From: Modestobacter sp. Leaf380
GTDB taxonomy: Bacteria; Actinomycetota; Actinomycetes; Mycobacteriales; Geodermatophilaceae
DNA: 64,000 nt
Direction of reading: 5' to 3'
NCBI RefSeq assembly: GCF_001424485.1
Contig: NZ_LMQC01000021.1
Span: 204,600-268,599, forward strand
The notes beneath the pieces are model-generated. The model saw nothing but the letters and a program-made list of their open reading frames with translations, searched no databases and was not told the DNA's origin. The position numbers and the translations under genes are program-made. Positions within the stretch are counted from its first letter, which is position 1. Every line of letters begins with the position of its first letter. Of the stretch, positions 49,354 to 58,092 are shown piece by piece.

Positions 49354-50559
49354 GTGCTGCGCGAGGGTCGGGGGGACCTCCCCCGGGAGGTCTGGGTACT
49401 GGCCGTGGTGGCCTTCGTCGTCGCCCTCGGGTTCGGGGTCGTGGCCCCCGCCATCCCGCTCTTCGCCCGCTCCTTCGGCGTGGGGACGACGGCCGTGGGG
49501 CTCGCGGTCAGCGCCTTCTCCGCGGCCCGGTTCGCCTCGGCGTTCGGCGGCGGGGCGCTGGTGGAGCGCCTGGGCGAGCGACTGGTGCTCAGCACCGGAC
49601 TGGCGGTGGTCGCGGTGTCGACCGGGCTGGCGGGCCTGGCCACCAGCTTCCCGGTCTTCCTGACCCTGCGGGCGCTGGGCGGGGTGGGCAGCGCGATGTT
49701 CACCGTCGCCGCGCTGTCGCTGCTGCTGCGGGTCGCCCCGCCCACCCACCGCGGCCGGGCCGCGGCCACCTACCAGGGCGGGTTCATCCTGGGCGGCATC
49801 GCCGGACCGGCGGCCGGTGGGCTGCTGGCCGAGCTCTCACCCCGGTTGCCGTTCTTCCTCTACGCCGGGTTCCTGCTCGTCGCCGGGCTGGTCGGGCTGT
49901 CCCAGCTGCGGGTCCCCTCGGGCCCGGTCGACCCCGACCTGGTCGCCGCCCCCGACGTGCCCGCCGCCCAGCCGCTGGCCGTGCGGGCGGCGCTGGCCCA
50001 GCCGGCCTACGTCGCGGCGCTGGCGGCGAACTTCGGGGTGGGCTGGATGCTCTTCGGCGTCCGCAACTCCCTGGTCCCGCTGTACGTCACCGAGGAGCTG
50101 GGCCGGACCGTCGCCTGGGCCGGCGCCGGCCTGCTGGTCGGGTCGCTGGCCCAGGCGCTGGGCCTGCTGCGCTCGGGCCGGCTGGTCGACGGCTGGGGGC
50201 GCCGGCCCTCGCTGCTGCTGGGCGCGGGCCTGGCCACCGCCTCGGTGGCGGTGCTGGCCGGGCCGGCGTCCACCCCGGCGTTCCTGGTGTCGATGACGGT
50301 GTTCGGGCTGTCGGCGTCCCTGCTGGCCAGCACCCCGGCGGCGCTGGTCGCCGACGTCAGCCCGGCCCGCGGCGGCCGGGTGGTCGCGGTGTTCCAGATG
50401 GCCGCGGACCTGGGCGGCATCATCGGGCCGCTGGCCGCCGGGGCGCTCACCGACGCGGCCTCCTTCCAGGTCGCGTTCGCCGTCACCACGGGGGTGCTGG
50501 CGCTCGGCCTGGTCGCGGGACTGCGGATCCCGCGGACCAGGCCGGGCGGTCAGGGGTAG
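49354..50559 (+). CDS. MFS transporter
   Basis: A 401-residue major-facilitator protein with about 12 membrane helices. Signature loops: GGGALVERLGERLVL between helices 2 and 3, GRAAATYQGGFILGGIAGPAAGG (motif C-like) and GRLVDGWGRRPSLLLG between helices 8 and 9. The pattern suits drug:proton antiporters. Substrate unknown. Its end overlaps the convergent oxidoreductase gene by 10 bases. Confidence 0.85.
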   Translation: MLREGRGDLPREVWVLAVVAFVVALGFGVVAPAIPLFARSFGVGTTAVGLAVSAFSAARFASAFGGGALVERLGERLVLSTGLAVVAVSTGLAGLATSFPVFLTLRALGGVGSAMFTVAALSLLLRVAPPTHRGRAAATYQGGFILGGIAGPAAGGLLAELSPRLPFFLYAGFLLVAGLVGLSQLRVPSGPVDPDLVAAPDVPAAQPLAVRAALAQPAYVAALAANFGVGWMLFGVRNSLVPLYVTEELGRTVAWAGAGLLVGSLAQALGLLRSGRLVDGWGRRPSLLLGAGLATASVAVLAGPASTPAFLVSMTVFGLSASLLASTPAALVADVSPARGGRVVAVFQMAADLGGIIGPLAAGALTDAASFQVAFAVTTGVLALGLVAGLRIPRTRPGGQG

Positions 50560-51299
50560 AGCAGCCGGTTGACGCGCACCAGGAAGTCCGGCCCGCGGTC
50601 CGCGGACGGGTCGCCCATCAGCTCGCCGATGACCGCCATGGCCAGATCGCGCCGGCGCGGCGACCGGGCCGGGTCGGCCGCGGCGAGGGCGGCGGGCAGC
50701 TCGGCGAGGGTGAGGTCGGTGCAGTAGGCCGGGGCGCCGGGCTGCTGCCGCCAGGAGTCGGCGAGCGGGCCGGCGTCGAAGGCGTCGAACCCGGTCTGCT
50801 CGACCAGCAGCCGGCCCAGCGCGCGGTCGGCGTCGTCGTCGTCGGCGGACACCGGCAGCGCGATCCGGTCCGGGGCGCCGGCGGGTCGTGCCAGGCCGGC
50901 GAAGGAGCCGGCGACGATCGAGTTCCAGGCCTTGACGACCGGGCGGCCCAGCTGTTCGGACACCCACAGGCTCTCGACCTGACCCCCGTCCAGGGCAGCG
51001 ATCTGCCCGTCCCGCACCGGGTAGTAGTTCGAGGTGTCGAGCAGCACGGCGTCCGCGGCCAGCCGGTCGACGACGGGCCGGACGCCGGGGATCGCCGACA
51101 GCGGGATCGAGACGACCAGCGCCTCGACGTCGGTGGCGACGTCGTCGGCGTGCACCGGGCGGCCACCGGCGTCGGTGACCTGCGCCGGGAAGGTCTCCGG
51201 GCCGCGGGAGTTGGCGACGCGGACGTCGTGGCCTGCGGCGGTCAGGCGTGCGGTGAGCGTGGCGCCGATGGCGCCGACGCCCAGGATGCCGATCTTCAC
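50550..51299 (-). CDS. NAD(P)/F420-type oxidoreductase
   Basis: A 249-residue Rossmann protein like NADPH-dependent F420 reductases and prephenate-dehydrogenase-type reductases: MKIGILGVGAIGATLTARLTAAGHDVRVANSRGPE at the start, then VVSIPLSAIPGV and VVKAWNSIVAGSFA. It could supply reduced flavin or F420 to the luciferase-like enzyme of the same operon. GTG with GAGAGGA about 10 bases upstream, 13 bases past the MFS stop. Last gene of the TetR-controlled operon. Confidence 0.75.
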   Translation of the reverse strand: MKIGILGVGAIGATLTARLTAAGHDVRVANSRGPETFPAQVTDAGGRPVHADDVATDVEALVVSIPLSAIPGVRPVVDRLAADAVLLDTSNYYPVRDGQIAALDGGQVESLWVSEQLGRPVVKAWNSIVAGSFAGLARPAGAPDRIALPVSADDDDADRALGRLLVEQTGFDAFDAGPLADSWRQQPGAPAYCTDLTLAELPAALAAADPARSPRRRDLAMAVIGELMGDPSADRGPDFLVRVNRLLYP

Positions 51300-51312
51300 G
51301 TGGGTGGTCCTC

Positions 51313-52792
51313 TCAGGTGGTGGTGGTGGTGGTGGTGGGTGACGTGCCCACGAACAGGACGCCGAGCACGGCGACGAACGCCAGGACGCCGGCGGTGGTG
51401 AAGGCGCTCTGGGCGGCGGCGACGGCCTGGTCGGTGCTCAGGTCGCCGGCGTCGGTGGCACCGGAGCCGATCGTGTAGGCGGAGACGAGCACCGCTCCGC
51501 CGGCGGCGCCGGCCAGCTGCTGGACGGTGGTGAAGGCCGCGGTGCCGTGCGGGTACAGGTCGGCGGGCAGCGAGGACAGCGCGCTGGTGGTCATCGGGGC
51601 CCACATCAGGGCCTGGGAGGCGTTGAGCACCAGGTAGGCCAGCAGCAGGGCGAGTGCGCTGGTGCCCTCGTCGACGGTGCTGAAGAACCACAGCGTGGCC
51701 GTCCACACCAGCGAGCCGGGGATCGCCAGCGGGCGTGGCCCGACGCGGTCGTAGACCCGCCCGCCGAGGGCGGAGACGATCGCGATCGCGGCACCGCCGG
51801 GGACGAGGAAGAGCCCGATGGCCAGGGTGCTGAGCCCGGTGACCTCGGTGAGCAGCAGCGGCAGCACGATCAGCGAGCCGAACCCGTTGAGGGCGATGAC
51901 GACCATGACCACGAGCGGGATGCTGAAGCCCCGGCTGCGGAAGACGCGCACGTCCAGGAACGCCCCGGGTCCGCGTTGCAGGACCACCTGGCGGCGGACG
52001 AACGCGGCCAGGCCGAGCAGTCCCACTCCGACGGGCAGGTACGGCGGGACGAGGGTGTGCCCGGACACCGACTCACCGATCGAGGCCAGCCCGTAGACCA
52101 GCGCCCCGAACCCGACCGCCGACAGCAGCATGGACGGCACGTCGAGGGTCACCGGCTCCGGGGTGGTGGTGTTGCGCAGCTTCCAGGCACCCAGCACGGG
52201 GGCGAGCAGCGCGACCGGCAGCACCAGCAGGAACAGCCACCGCCAGCTCAGCGCCGACAGCACCAGCCCGGACACCGCCGGCCCGACGGCGGGGGGCCAC
52301 GGCCGGGACCGCGGTCACCACGGCCATCATCTGGCCGCGCCGGGACTCGGGTACCAGCCGCATCGTGGTGGTCATCAGCAGCGGGACGAACACGGCGGTC
52401 CCGGCGGCCTGCACGATGCGCCCGGCGAGCAGCACCTCGAAGCCCGGGGCGACCGCGGCGATCGCGGTGCCCACCAGGAACAGGCTCATCGAGGCCAGGA
52501 AGACCGTCCGCAGGTGGAACCGGCGCATGAGGAAGCCGGTCGCCGGGATCAGCACCGCCAGGGTCAGCAGGTAGCCGGTGGTCAGCCACTGACCGGTGGT
52601 CGGGGTGATGCCCAGGTCGGTGATCAGGGTCGGGAGCGCGACGCCCAGCAGCATCTCGTTGAGCAGGACGATGAACGCCGACACCATCAGGATGCCGATC
52701 ACCAGGCCGCTGCCCGGGGCCAGCCGGTCCGCGGCGGGCCGTCGTGCGGTGGTGCCGGCGACCGGTGCGGCGGTCGTGTCGTGGGCGGTCAT
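51313..52792 (-). pseudogene. MFS exporter (DHA2/EmrB-like), frameshifted in a C6 run
   Basis: The N-terminal frame (ATG 52792; LPTLITDLGITPTTGQWLTTGYLLTLAVLIPATGFLMRRF; GRIVQAAGTAVFVPLL) is typical of 14-helix multidrug exporters. It shifts at the run of six G on the plus strand (52291-52296; C6 on the coding strand). The other frame continues with SGLVLSALSWRWLFLLVLP to the stop at 51313. One C fewer (C5) would give AVAPAVGPAVSGLVL and a normal protein of about 490 residues. Could be a real mutation, a slippage switch or a homopolymer sequencing error. Middle gene of the TetR operon. Confidence 0.85.
51316..51336. repeat. Trinucleotide repeat (GGT)7, encoding a poly-Thr tail
   Basis: Seven perfect GGT units (ACC on the coding strand) give seven Thr at the very C-terminus of the MFS protein. 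A microsatellite this long is unusual in bacterial DNA and could vary in length. Confidence 0.85.
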
Positions 52793-52826
52793 GCGCGTGG
52801 TCCTCGGGGTGTGGGGTGTGGGTGGT

Positions 52827-54152
52827 TCAGGCGGTCAGGCGCGGGTCGAGTCCGTACTGGTCCGGGACGCCGAGGTTCTCCCGCAGGGTCGGGCCCTCGT
52901 AGTCGAGGTGGAACAGCCCGCGCTGCTGCAGGACCGGGACGACCTGGTCGACGAAGGCGTCGATGCCGTCGGCGTAGACGTCGATGGCCAGGGAGAACCC
53001 GTCGCAGGCGCCGGCCTCGAACCAGGCCTGCATGTGGTCGGCGACGTCCTCGGCGGTGCCGGGCACGACCGGGTGGTAGTCGATGACGCCGTGCGCGAGG
53101 ACGTCGCGCAGCGTCCAGCCCTCGCGGGCGACCTCCAGCGCGTGCGGCGCGCGCGGGTCCCCGGGCGAGGGCCGGGCCGCGGCGAGCTGCTCGGGGGGCA
53201 GTGGCTCGTCGAGCTGGGCCGGCTCCAGGTGCAGGCCGAGCATCGAGCCCAGGTACCCGACCCGCGCCTCGAGGTCGACGACCTCGTCGAGCCGGCGGCG
53301 GCGGTCCCGGGCCTCCCGGCGGGAACCGGCGATGCTGGGCATGAAGCCGGCGAACAGCTTCACCTCGTCGGGGTCGCGGCCGACGCTCACCGCGGCCGCC
53401 CGCAACGCGTCCCGGTGCGCCTTGCCCTCGGCGATGCTGAACGGGTTGGCGTAGACGCCGCTGGCGTACCGGGCGGCCACGGCCAGGCCGTTGCCGCCCC
53501 CGCCGGCCTGGAAGACGACAGGTTGGCCCTGCTCCGACGGCGGGATCGGCAGCGGTCCGCGGGAGGCGACGTGCGCGCCCTGCAGGCCGACGGGCGCGAT
53601 CTTCGAGGTGTCGGCGAACCGCCCGCCCTCGACGTCCAGCACCCAGGCGTCGCGCTCCCAGCTGCCCCACAGCGCCTGCACGACCTGGACCACCTCGTGC
53701 ACCCGCTCGTACTTCTGCGCCCGCGGCGGCAGCGCGACGCCGAAGTTGGCGGCGGCGGCCGGCAGCGAGGTCGGGACGGCGTTCCAGCCGGCCCGGCCGT
53801 GGCTGGCCACGTCCAGGGCCTTGAACTGCCGGGCGATCGCGTACGGCTCGTTCAGCGTCGTGGACGCGGTGGCCACCAGCCCGATCCGCTGCGTGGCCCG
53901 GGCCATCGTGGTCAGCACGACCAGCGGGTCGATCGAGTGGTTCGGCACCGCCCGGGAGATGTCGTTCTCCAGCACCGGGGTGTCGGCCAGGAAGACCAGC
54001 TGCAGCTTGCCGCGCTCGGCGGCCTGCGCGTACCGGGCGAAGACGTCCATGTCGGTGTAGCTGCGCGGGTCGACACCGGGCATCCGCCAGGAGCCCGGCT
54101 GGGAGCCATAGCCGTTGGCGATCTGGATGGCCAGGAGCAGCTGAGCGGGCAC
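52827..54152 (-). CDS. Luciferase-like flavin monooxygenase, NtaA/SnaA/DszA group
   Basis: A 441-residue TIM-barrel monooxygenase that uses reduced FMN. The start VPAQLLLAIQIANGYGSQPGSWR and blocks TDMDVFARYAQAAERGKLQLVFLADTP, GLVATASTTLNEPYAIARQFKALDVASHGRAGWNAVPTS and VFQAGGGGNGLAVAARYASGVY are those of enzymes acting on nitrilotriacetate, sulfur compounds or pristinamycin-type substrates. GTG at 54152 follows AGGA. First gene of an operon with the MFS exporter and oxidoreductase, under two TetR operators. Confidence 0.88.
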   Translation of the reverse strand: MPAQLLLAIQIANGYGSQPGSWRMPGVDPRSYTDMDVFARYAQAAERGKLQLVFLADTPVLENDISRAVPNHSIDPLVVLTTMARATQRIGLVATASTTLNEPYAIARQFKALDVASHGRAGWNAVPTSLPAAAANFGVALPPRAQKYERVHEVVQVVQALWGSWERDAWVLDVEGGRFADTSKIAPVGLQGAHVASRGPLPIPPSEQGQPVVFQAGGGGNGLAVAARYASGVYANPFSIAEGKAHRDALRAAAVSVGRDPDEVKLFAGFMPSIAGSRREARDRRRRLDEVVDLEARVGYLGSMLGLHLEPAQLDEPLPPEQLAAARPSPGDPRAPHALEVAREGWTLRDVLAHGVIDYHPVVPGTAEDVADHMQAWFEAGACDGFSLAIDVYADGIDAFVDQVVPVLQQRGLFHLDYEGPTLRENLGVPDQYGLDPRLTA

Positions 54153-54184
54153 GACACGTCCTGTCGGGAGGCGGTAACCTGATC

Positions 54185-54233
54185 CGGAGATGGTCTCCGT
54201 TCGGATGCCACGACCATACGGAGACACTCTCCG
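54185..54233. promoter_or_regulatory. Two 15-bp palindromic operators for the TetR gene
   Basis: CGGAGA-TGG-TCTCCG at 54185-54199 and CGGAGA-CAC-TCTCCG at 54219-54233 share both arms exactly, 34 bases centre to centre. They fill the gap between the monooxygenase start (54152) and the TetR start (54258). A TetR dimer bound at each would repress both genes. The palindromes are direct observation; the assignment is inference. Confidence 0.85.
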
Positions 54234-54257
54234 TCTTGTCCACCAGGGAGGCCGGAC

Positions 54258-54842
54258 GTGTCCGAGACGACAGCCGGACGGCGGCCCCGGACCGACGCCG
54301 CCCGCAACCGGACGCACATTCTGGACGTCGCCGAGCGGTACTTCACCGAGCACGGCGTGACCGGGTCGCTGGACGCGCTGGCCAAGCAGGCCGGTGTCGG
54401 CGCCGGCACCCTCTACCGGCACTTCCCCAGCCGGGACGCCCTGCTCGCCGCACTCCTCGCGGCGCGGGACAACGAGCTGGTGGCCCGCCGGGACGCGGTC
54501 CGGACCGCGGAGACCGACCCGGCCGTCGCACTGGACGGCTGGCTGGAGGCGCTGGGCACCTGGGCGACCGCGTTCGACGGGCTGCCCGACCCGCTGCGGG
54601 CCGCCGTCACCGAGCAGACCTCGCCGCTGGCGCTCACCTGCCAGGGCTACGTGACGACGACCGAGGAGTTCCTCACCGCGGCCCAGCAGGCCGGCCGGGC
54701 CCGGTCCGACGTCCGCGGCCGGGACCTGTTCCTGGCGGTGCTGGCGATCAGCTGGGTCCGCGAGGCGGCCATGGCCGACGCGGCCTCCCCGGCCGGCCTG
54801 GGGTCCCTGCTGCGCACCGGTTGGGCCACTCCCCCCGCCTGA
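54258..54842 (+). CDS. TetR-family repressor
   Basis: A 194-residue regulator. DNA-binding domain: RTHILDVAERYFTEHGVTGSLDALAKQAGVGAGTLYRHFPSRDALL region (about residues 18-65), then a helical ligand domain with GWLEALGTWATAFDGLPDPL and a C-terminus typical of the SbtR/TetR_C_33 group. GTG with GGGAGG about 10 bases upstream. It is divergent from the monooxygenase operon and should bind the two CGGAGA palindromes. Inducer unknown. Confidence 0.9.
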   Translation: MSETTAGRRPRTDAARNRTHILDVAERYFTEHGVTGSLDALAKQAGVGAGTLYRHFPSRDALLAALLAARDNELVARRDAVRTAETDPAVALDGWLEALGTWATAFDGLPDPLRAAVTEQTSPLALTCQGYVTTTEEFLTAAQQAGRARSDVRGRDLFLAVLAISWVREAAMADAASPAGLGSLLRTGWATPPA

Positions 54843-54845
54843 GAC

Positions 54846-56432
54846 TCAGCTGATCCCGGGCAGCTCGGGGCGGCGGGCCACCAGCAGCACGTGGGTGTCC
54901 GGCCAGTCCAGCTGCTCCCCCGTCGCCGGGTCCAGCAGCGTCGCCACGGGCGCGAAGACGTTGTCCACCAGCCAGTCGTTGCGCCAGGCGCCGGAGCGCG
55001 GGTCGACCTCGAAGCCGGCCGCGCGCACCAGCGCCGACCACGCGGCGCCGTCCAGGGCGCAGAACTGCTCGTGCACCTCGCTGAGCCAGTTGTGCGTGTA
55101 GCTGACCTTGGACAGGAACTCCATGGCGTCGGCCAGCCGCAGCAGCACGTCGTCCCCGTCGATCTCGAAGGGGAAGGCCACCCCGGCCGCCCGGCGGAAG
55201 TCCACCGCGAACTGGTCGAGGCGGGCCCGGGTGCACAGCCCGTCCAGGTACGGGCCGACCTCCTCGGCGGGCCGCGCCAGCAGGTCGACGGGACCGGCCG
55301 GGCGGGCACCGTCGTCGGTGCGCAACCGCAGCCGGACGGTCCGGTCGCCGTCGGCCGGGCCGCACACGTCGGAGTTCACCCAGACACCGCCGGGCACGGT
55401 GTGCGCGATGACGTTCGCGGCCAGCTCCTCCAGCGCGGACACCCCGCCGCCGTAGCTGAGGATCTCGTGGGTCAGCGCGAACGTCGTCGTGGTGTCCACC
55501 GTGGCCGGCGGGAAGACCGGCCCGTTGAGCACGTTGGCCTGCACGAAGAAGGTGTTCGGGTTGGCTGCGAAGGCCCCTTGTGCCCGGCGGTGCTCGCACT
55601 CGTCGAACAGGTGCCGGGCCACCTCGACGCCGAACAGGTCCGACTCGTGCAGGGTCGGCTCGCCGGCCGCCAGCTCCAGCATCGCGCCGGTCGCGCAGCC
55701 GATGTCGACGATCCGGCCGGGCTGCACGTAGGGCCGGGCCTGGTCCCACTTGCGCTGCGCCGCGGACTCGAAGGCAGCGATGTAGGAGCGGTACTCCCGG
55801 GTGGCGGTCAGCCCGCCCTCGGAGCCGACGACCGGGTCCGAGCAGATGACCCGGGTGGACTCCGCCAGCCCGTACCGGTCGAACACCGCGACCGTGGCCG
55901 GGTGCGCGAGCTCGCGCCAGGCCGGGTCGTCGGCCACCAGCAGCTCGAGCACGTCCCACGGCCGGGCCGGGGCGTCGAGCGAGGCGTCCTCCACCGGCAC
56001 GATGCGGTAGCCCAGCGCCCGGTACATCGCAGCGACCGACGCGGTGGAGCAGGCCACGACGGTGTCGGCCGGGTCCGGTGCCCACCGACCGCCGGTCTCG
56101 TGCGCGACGGTCTTCAGCGTCAGCTCGGCGAACCGGTCGGTGGGGGCCACGTCGACCACCCCGACGACGACACCGGTGAGGCCCTCGGCCAGGCAGAACC
56201 GCTCGATGGCGGCCTCCCGCCGGTGCGCGGGCACCGGGTTGCGCCGGGTGCCCCGGTGGTTGGCCGAGGTCACCGCCCACACCACGGCCACGTCCTCGGT
56301 GCACACGACGGGAACGCCGTCGGTGTCGGCCACCCCGCCGGCGACGACCGCCCGTAGGTGCTCGGCCTGGAACCGGGTCAGCACGTGGTGCCGGCCGGGG
56401 AGCAGGACGCTGCGGACGGTCGCGGGGGGCAC
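54846..56432 (-). CDS. SAM methyltransferase with a nucleotidyltransferase-like N-terminal domain
   Basis: A 528-residue protein. The C-terminal half has a class I SAM fold: GRIVDIGCATGAMLELAAGE (about residues 245-264), LFGVEVARHLFDEC and FALTHEILSYGG. The N-terminal 200 residues resemble a nucleotidyltransferase fold: LLPGRHHVLTRFQAEHL in place of GRFxPxHxGH, then TSANHRGTRRNPVPAHRREAAIERF where NadM-type enzymes have TxxNPFTAxER. The fusion is unusual; the catalytic HxGH appears altered. 42 bases downstream of the AcoR-like regulator. Substrate unknown. GTG start. Confidence 0.65.
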   Translation of the reverse strand: MPPATVRSVLLPGRHHVLTRFQAEHLRAVVAGGVADTDGVPVVCTEDVAVVWAVTSANHRGTRRNPVPAHRREAAIERFCLAEGLTGVVVGVVDVAPTDRFAELTLKTVAHETGGRWAPDPADTVVACSTASVAAMYRALGYRIVPVEDASLDAPARPWDVLELLVADDPAWRELAHPATVAVFDRYGLAESTRVICSDPVVGSEGGLTATREYRSYIAAFESAAQRKWDQARPYVQPGRIVDIGCATGAMLELAAGEPTLHESDLFGVEVARHLFDECEHRRAQGAFAANPNTFFVQANVLNGPVFPPATVDTTTTFALTHEILSYGGGVSALEELAANVIAHTVPGGVWVNSDVCGPADGDRTVRLRLRTDDGARPAGPVDLLARPAEEVGPYLDGLCTRARLDQFAVDFRRAAGVAFPFEIDGDDVLLRLADAMEFLSKVSYTHNWLSEVHEQFCALDGAAWSALVRAAGFEVDPRSGAWRNDWLVDNVFAPVATLLDPATGEQLDWPDTHVLLVARRPELPGIS

Positions 56433-56474
56433 CCCCCGATCCTGACCGCCGGGGTGCGGCGACCGGCCACCGGG

Positions 56475-57908
56475 TCAGCCCCGGCCCGGCACCGCCAGGC
56501 CGTACTGGCTGATCTTCCGGTACAGGGTGGCGCGGGACAGCCCCAGCTCCGCAGCGGCCTGCACCACCGTCGTCCCGGGCACCGTCAGCCAGCGCAGGAT
56601 CTCCTCGCGCTCCAGCTGCTCCAGTCGGGTCAGCGACCGCTGCACGGAGCTGAGCACCTCCGGGCGCAGGTGGCCCACGTCGACGACGTCGGTGCGGGAC
56701 GCGGCCTCCCGCACCACCGCCCGCAGCTCCCGGACGTTCTCCGGCCAGCCGTACGCGGCCAGCGCCCGGACCGCCCGCGGGGTGAACTCGACGTCCCGGT
56801 GGCGCAGCTCCCGGGCAAAGGACCGGGCCAGTGGGCCGACGTCCTCGGGCCGGTGGCGCAGCGGTGGCACCTCGACGACGGCGTCGGCCAGCGCGGCCAG
56901 CGCCGGTGGCAGCGCGGCGTAGGACGACGCGGTCAGCACCGCCGGGCGCAGCGGGGTCGCGCTGTGCGCCAACACCGCGGCCAGCTCGTCGGCGGCCCAG
57001 GCCGGCAGCGCGTCGGCGCCGGCGACCACCACGCAGGTGTCCGGGGAGGTCAGCGCCGGTGACCACAGCGCCAGCCACGCCTCGACGTCCTCGGGGCCGG
57101 GCGGGCGGGCCACCAGCACCCGCTCGCGGCGCCGTCGTCCCTGCCGGGCCAGCGTGGCGACGGCGGACTTGCCCACCCCCGGCTCCCCCACCACGACGGT
57201 CAGCCGGCCTGCCGAGACGGCGTCCCGGGCGCCGGCGACGGCCTCGGACCAGCCGCGGGAGGCACACGGGTCCCCGGCCGGCAGCCGGTCGGCCACGACA
57301 TGGAAGACCTCGCCGCGCGGCAGCGGACGCACCGGCTGACCGCCGGCGCGCACGTGCATGAGCGCGCTGGTGTTGCCCGCCGCCGACTGGGCCAGGGCCA
57401 GCAGCAGGTCGGAGGAGGCGTCGGACCAGGTGGTCATGTTGATGCTGCCGACCAGGTCGCCGCTGCGCGGGTCCAGCACCGGGACGGCGGCACAGGTGTA
57501 GCGCCGCAGCGGTGCCACGAAGTGCTCCCCGGAGCGCACCAGCGCCGGCACCCGGTCGGCCAGGGCGAGGGCGAGGCCGTTGGTGCCGGCGGTCTGCTCG
57601 CCGAAGTAGAAGCCGGGCGCCAGGTGCACCCGGTCCAGCGAGCGGTTCATGTCCGCATCGACCGACCAGCGGGCCAGCACCAGGCCCTCGTGGTCGGTGA
57701 TCATCAGCCCGACGGGTTCGGTGCCCAGCGTCCCGTGCAGCCGGCTGAGCACCTCGGCACCGCACTCGTAGAACAACGAACCGGTGTCCACGGTGCCGGT
57801 GAAGACCGGCTCGACGCCCTCCGGGGAGACCCCGTAGCGCTCGCTGCGGACCCACGAGGCCTGCACCCGGGGGCGGGCCAGCGGGATCGGACTGCCTGAC
57901 GTGTCCAC
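56475..57908 (-). CDS. AcoR/MimR-type GAF-AAA-Fis regulator
   Basis: A 477-residue regulator. Start: ASWVRSERYGVSPEGVEP, GAF-like LHGTLGTEPVGLMITDHEGLVLARW and GTNGLALALADRVPALV. The AAA+ core has a Walker A (VVGEPGVGKSAV) and a Walker B-like CVVVAGADALP, but the sigma-54 contact loop GAFTGA is not present. The end is a Fis HTH (VVQAAAELGLSRATLYRKISQYGL). MimR-type regulators of propane-oxidation genes share this build. It is divergent from the amidohydrolase-DUF59-ADH operon. GTG with GGAGG upstream. Confidence 0.88.
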   Translation of the reverse strand: MDTSGSPIPLARPRVQASWVRSERYGVSPEGVEPVFTGTVDTGSLFYECGAEVLSRLHGTLGTEPVGLMITDHEGLVLARWSVDADMNRSLDRVHLAPGFYFGEQTAGTNGLALALADRVPALVRSGEHFVAPLRRYTCAAVPVLDPRSGDLVGSINMTTWSDASSDLLLALAQSAAGNTSALMHVRAGGQPVRPLPRGEVFHVVADRLPAGDPCASRGWSEAVAGARDAVSAGRLTVVVGEPGVGKSAVATLARQGRRRRERVLVARPPGPEDVEAWLALWSPALTSPDTCVVVAGADALPAWAADELAAVLAHSATPLRPAVLTASSYAALPPALAALADAVVEVPPLRHRPEDVGPLARSFARELRHRDVEFTPRAVRALAAYGWPENVRELRAVVREAASRTDVVDVGHLRPEVLSSVQRSLTRLEQLEREEILRWLTVPGTTVVQAAAELGLSRATLYRKISQYGLAVPGRG

Positions 57909-57980
57909 GACGGACCCCCTCCGCGCGACGGTGCGCTCCTCGAGCGTAGGGCCCGGGACCCCCGGCCACGAGTGGTCGGT

Positions 57981-57995
57981 GTCTCACATTGAGAC
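57981..57995. promoter_or_regulatory. Palindromic operator (GTCTCA-CAT-TGAGAC)
   Basis: Perfect 6-bp arms around CAT, in the gap between the AcoR-like regulator (57908) and the amidohydrolase (58093). It lies upstream of the TAGCGT -10 of the operon and is the natural binding site for the Fis-type HTH of the regulator. A TACGCT -10-like box for the regulator itself is on the minus strand at 57948-57943. Confidence 0.75.
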
Positions 57996-58028
57996 GCCGG
58001 GTCGTAGAGCGACGTGCGCATGCCGCCC

Positions 58029-58034
58029 TAGCGT
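58029..58034 (+). promoter_or_regulatory. -10 element (TAGCGT) of the amidohydrolase operon
   Basis: TAGCGT lies 58 bases before the GTG at 58093 and about 34 bases downstream of the GTCTCA palindrome, a spacing that would suit an activator bound above the promoter. No sigma-54 -24/-12 motif is present. Confidence 0.45.
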
Positions 58035-58092
58035 CGGAGCCGGTGTGATCCAGCTCCCAACGGAGGGTCTGGAGCCTGCTCGAGGAGGACCC

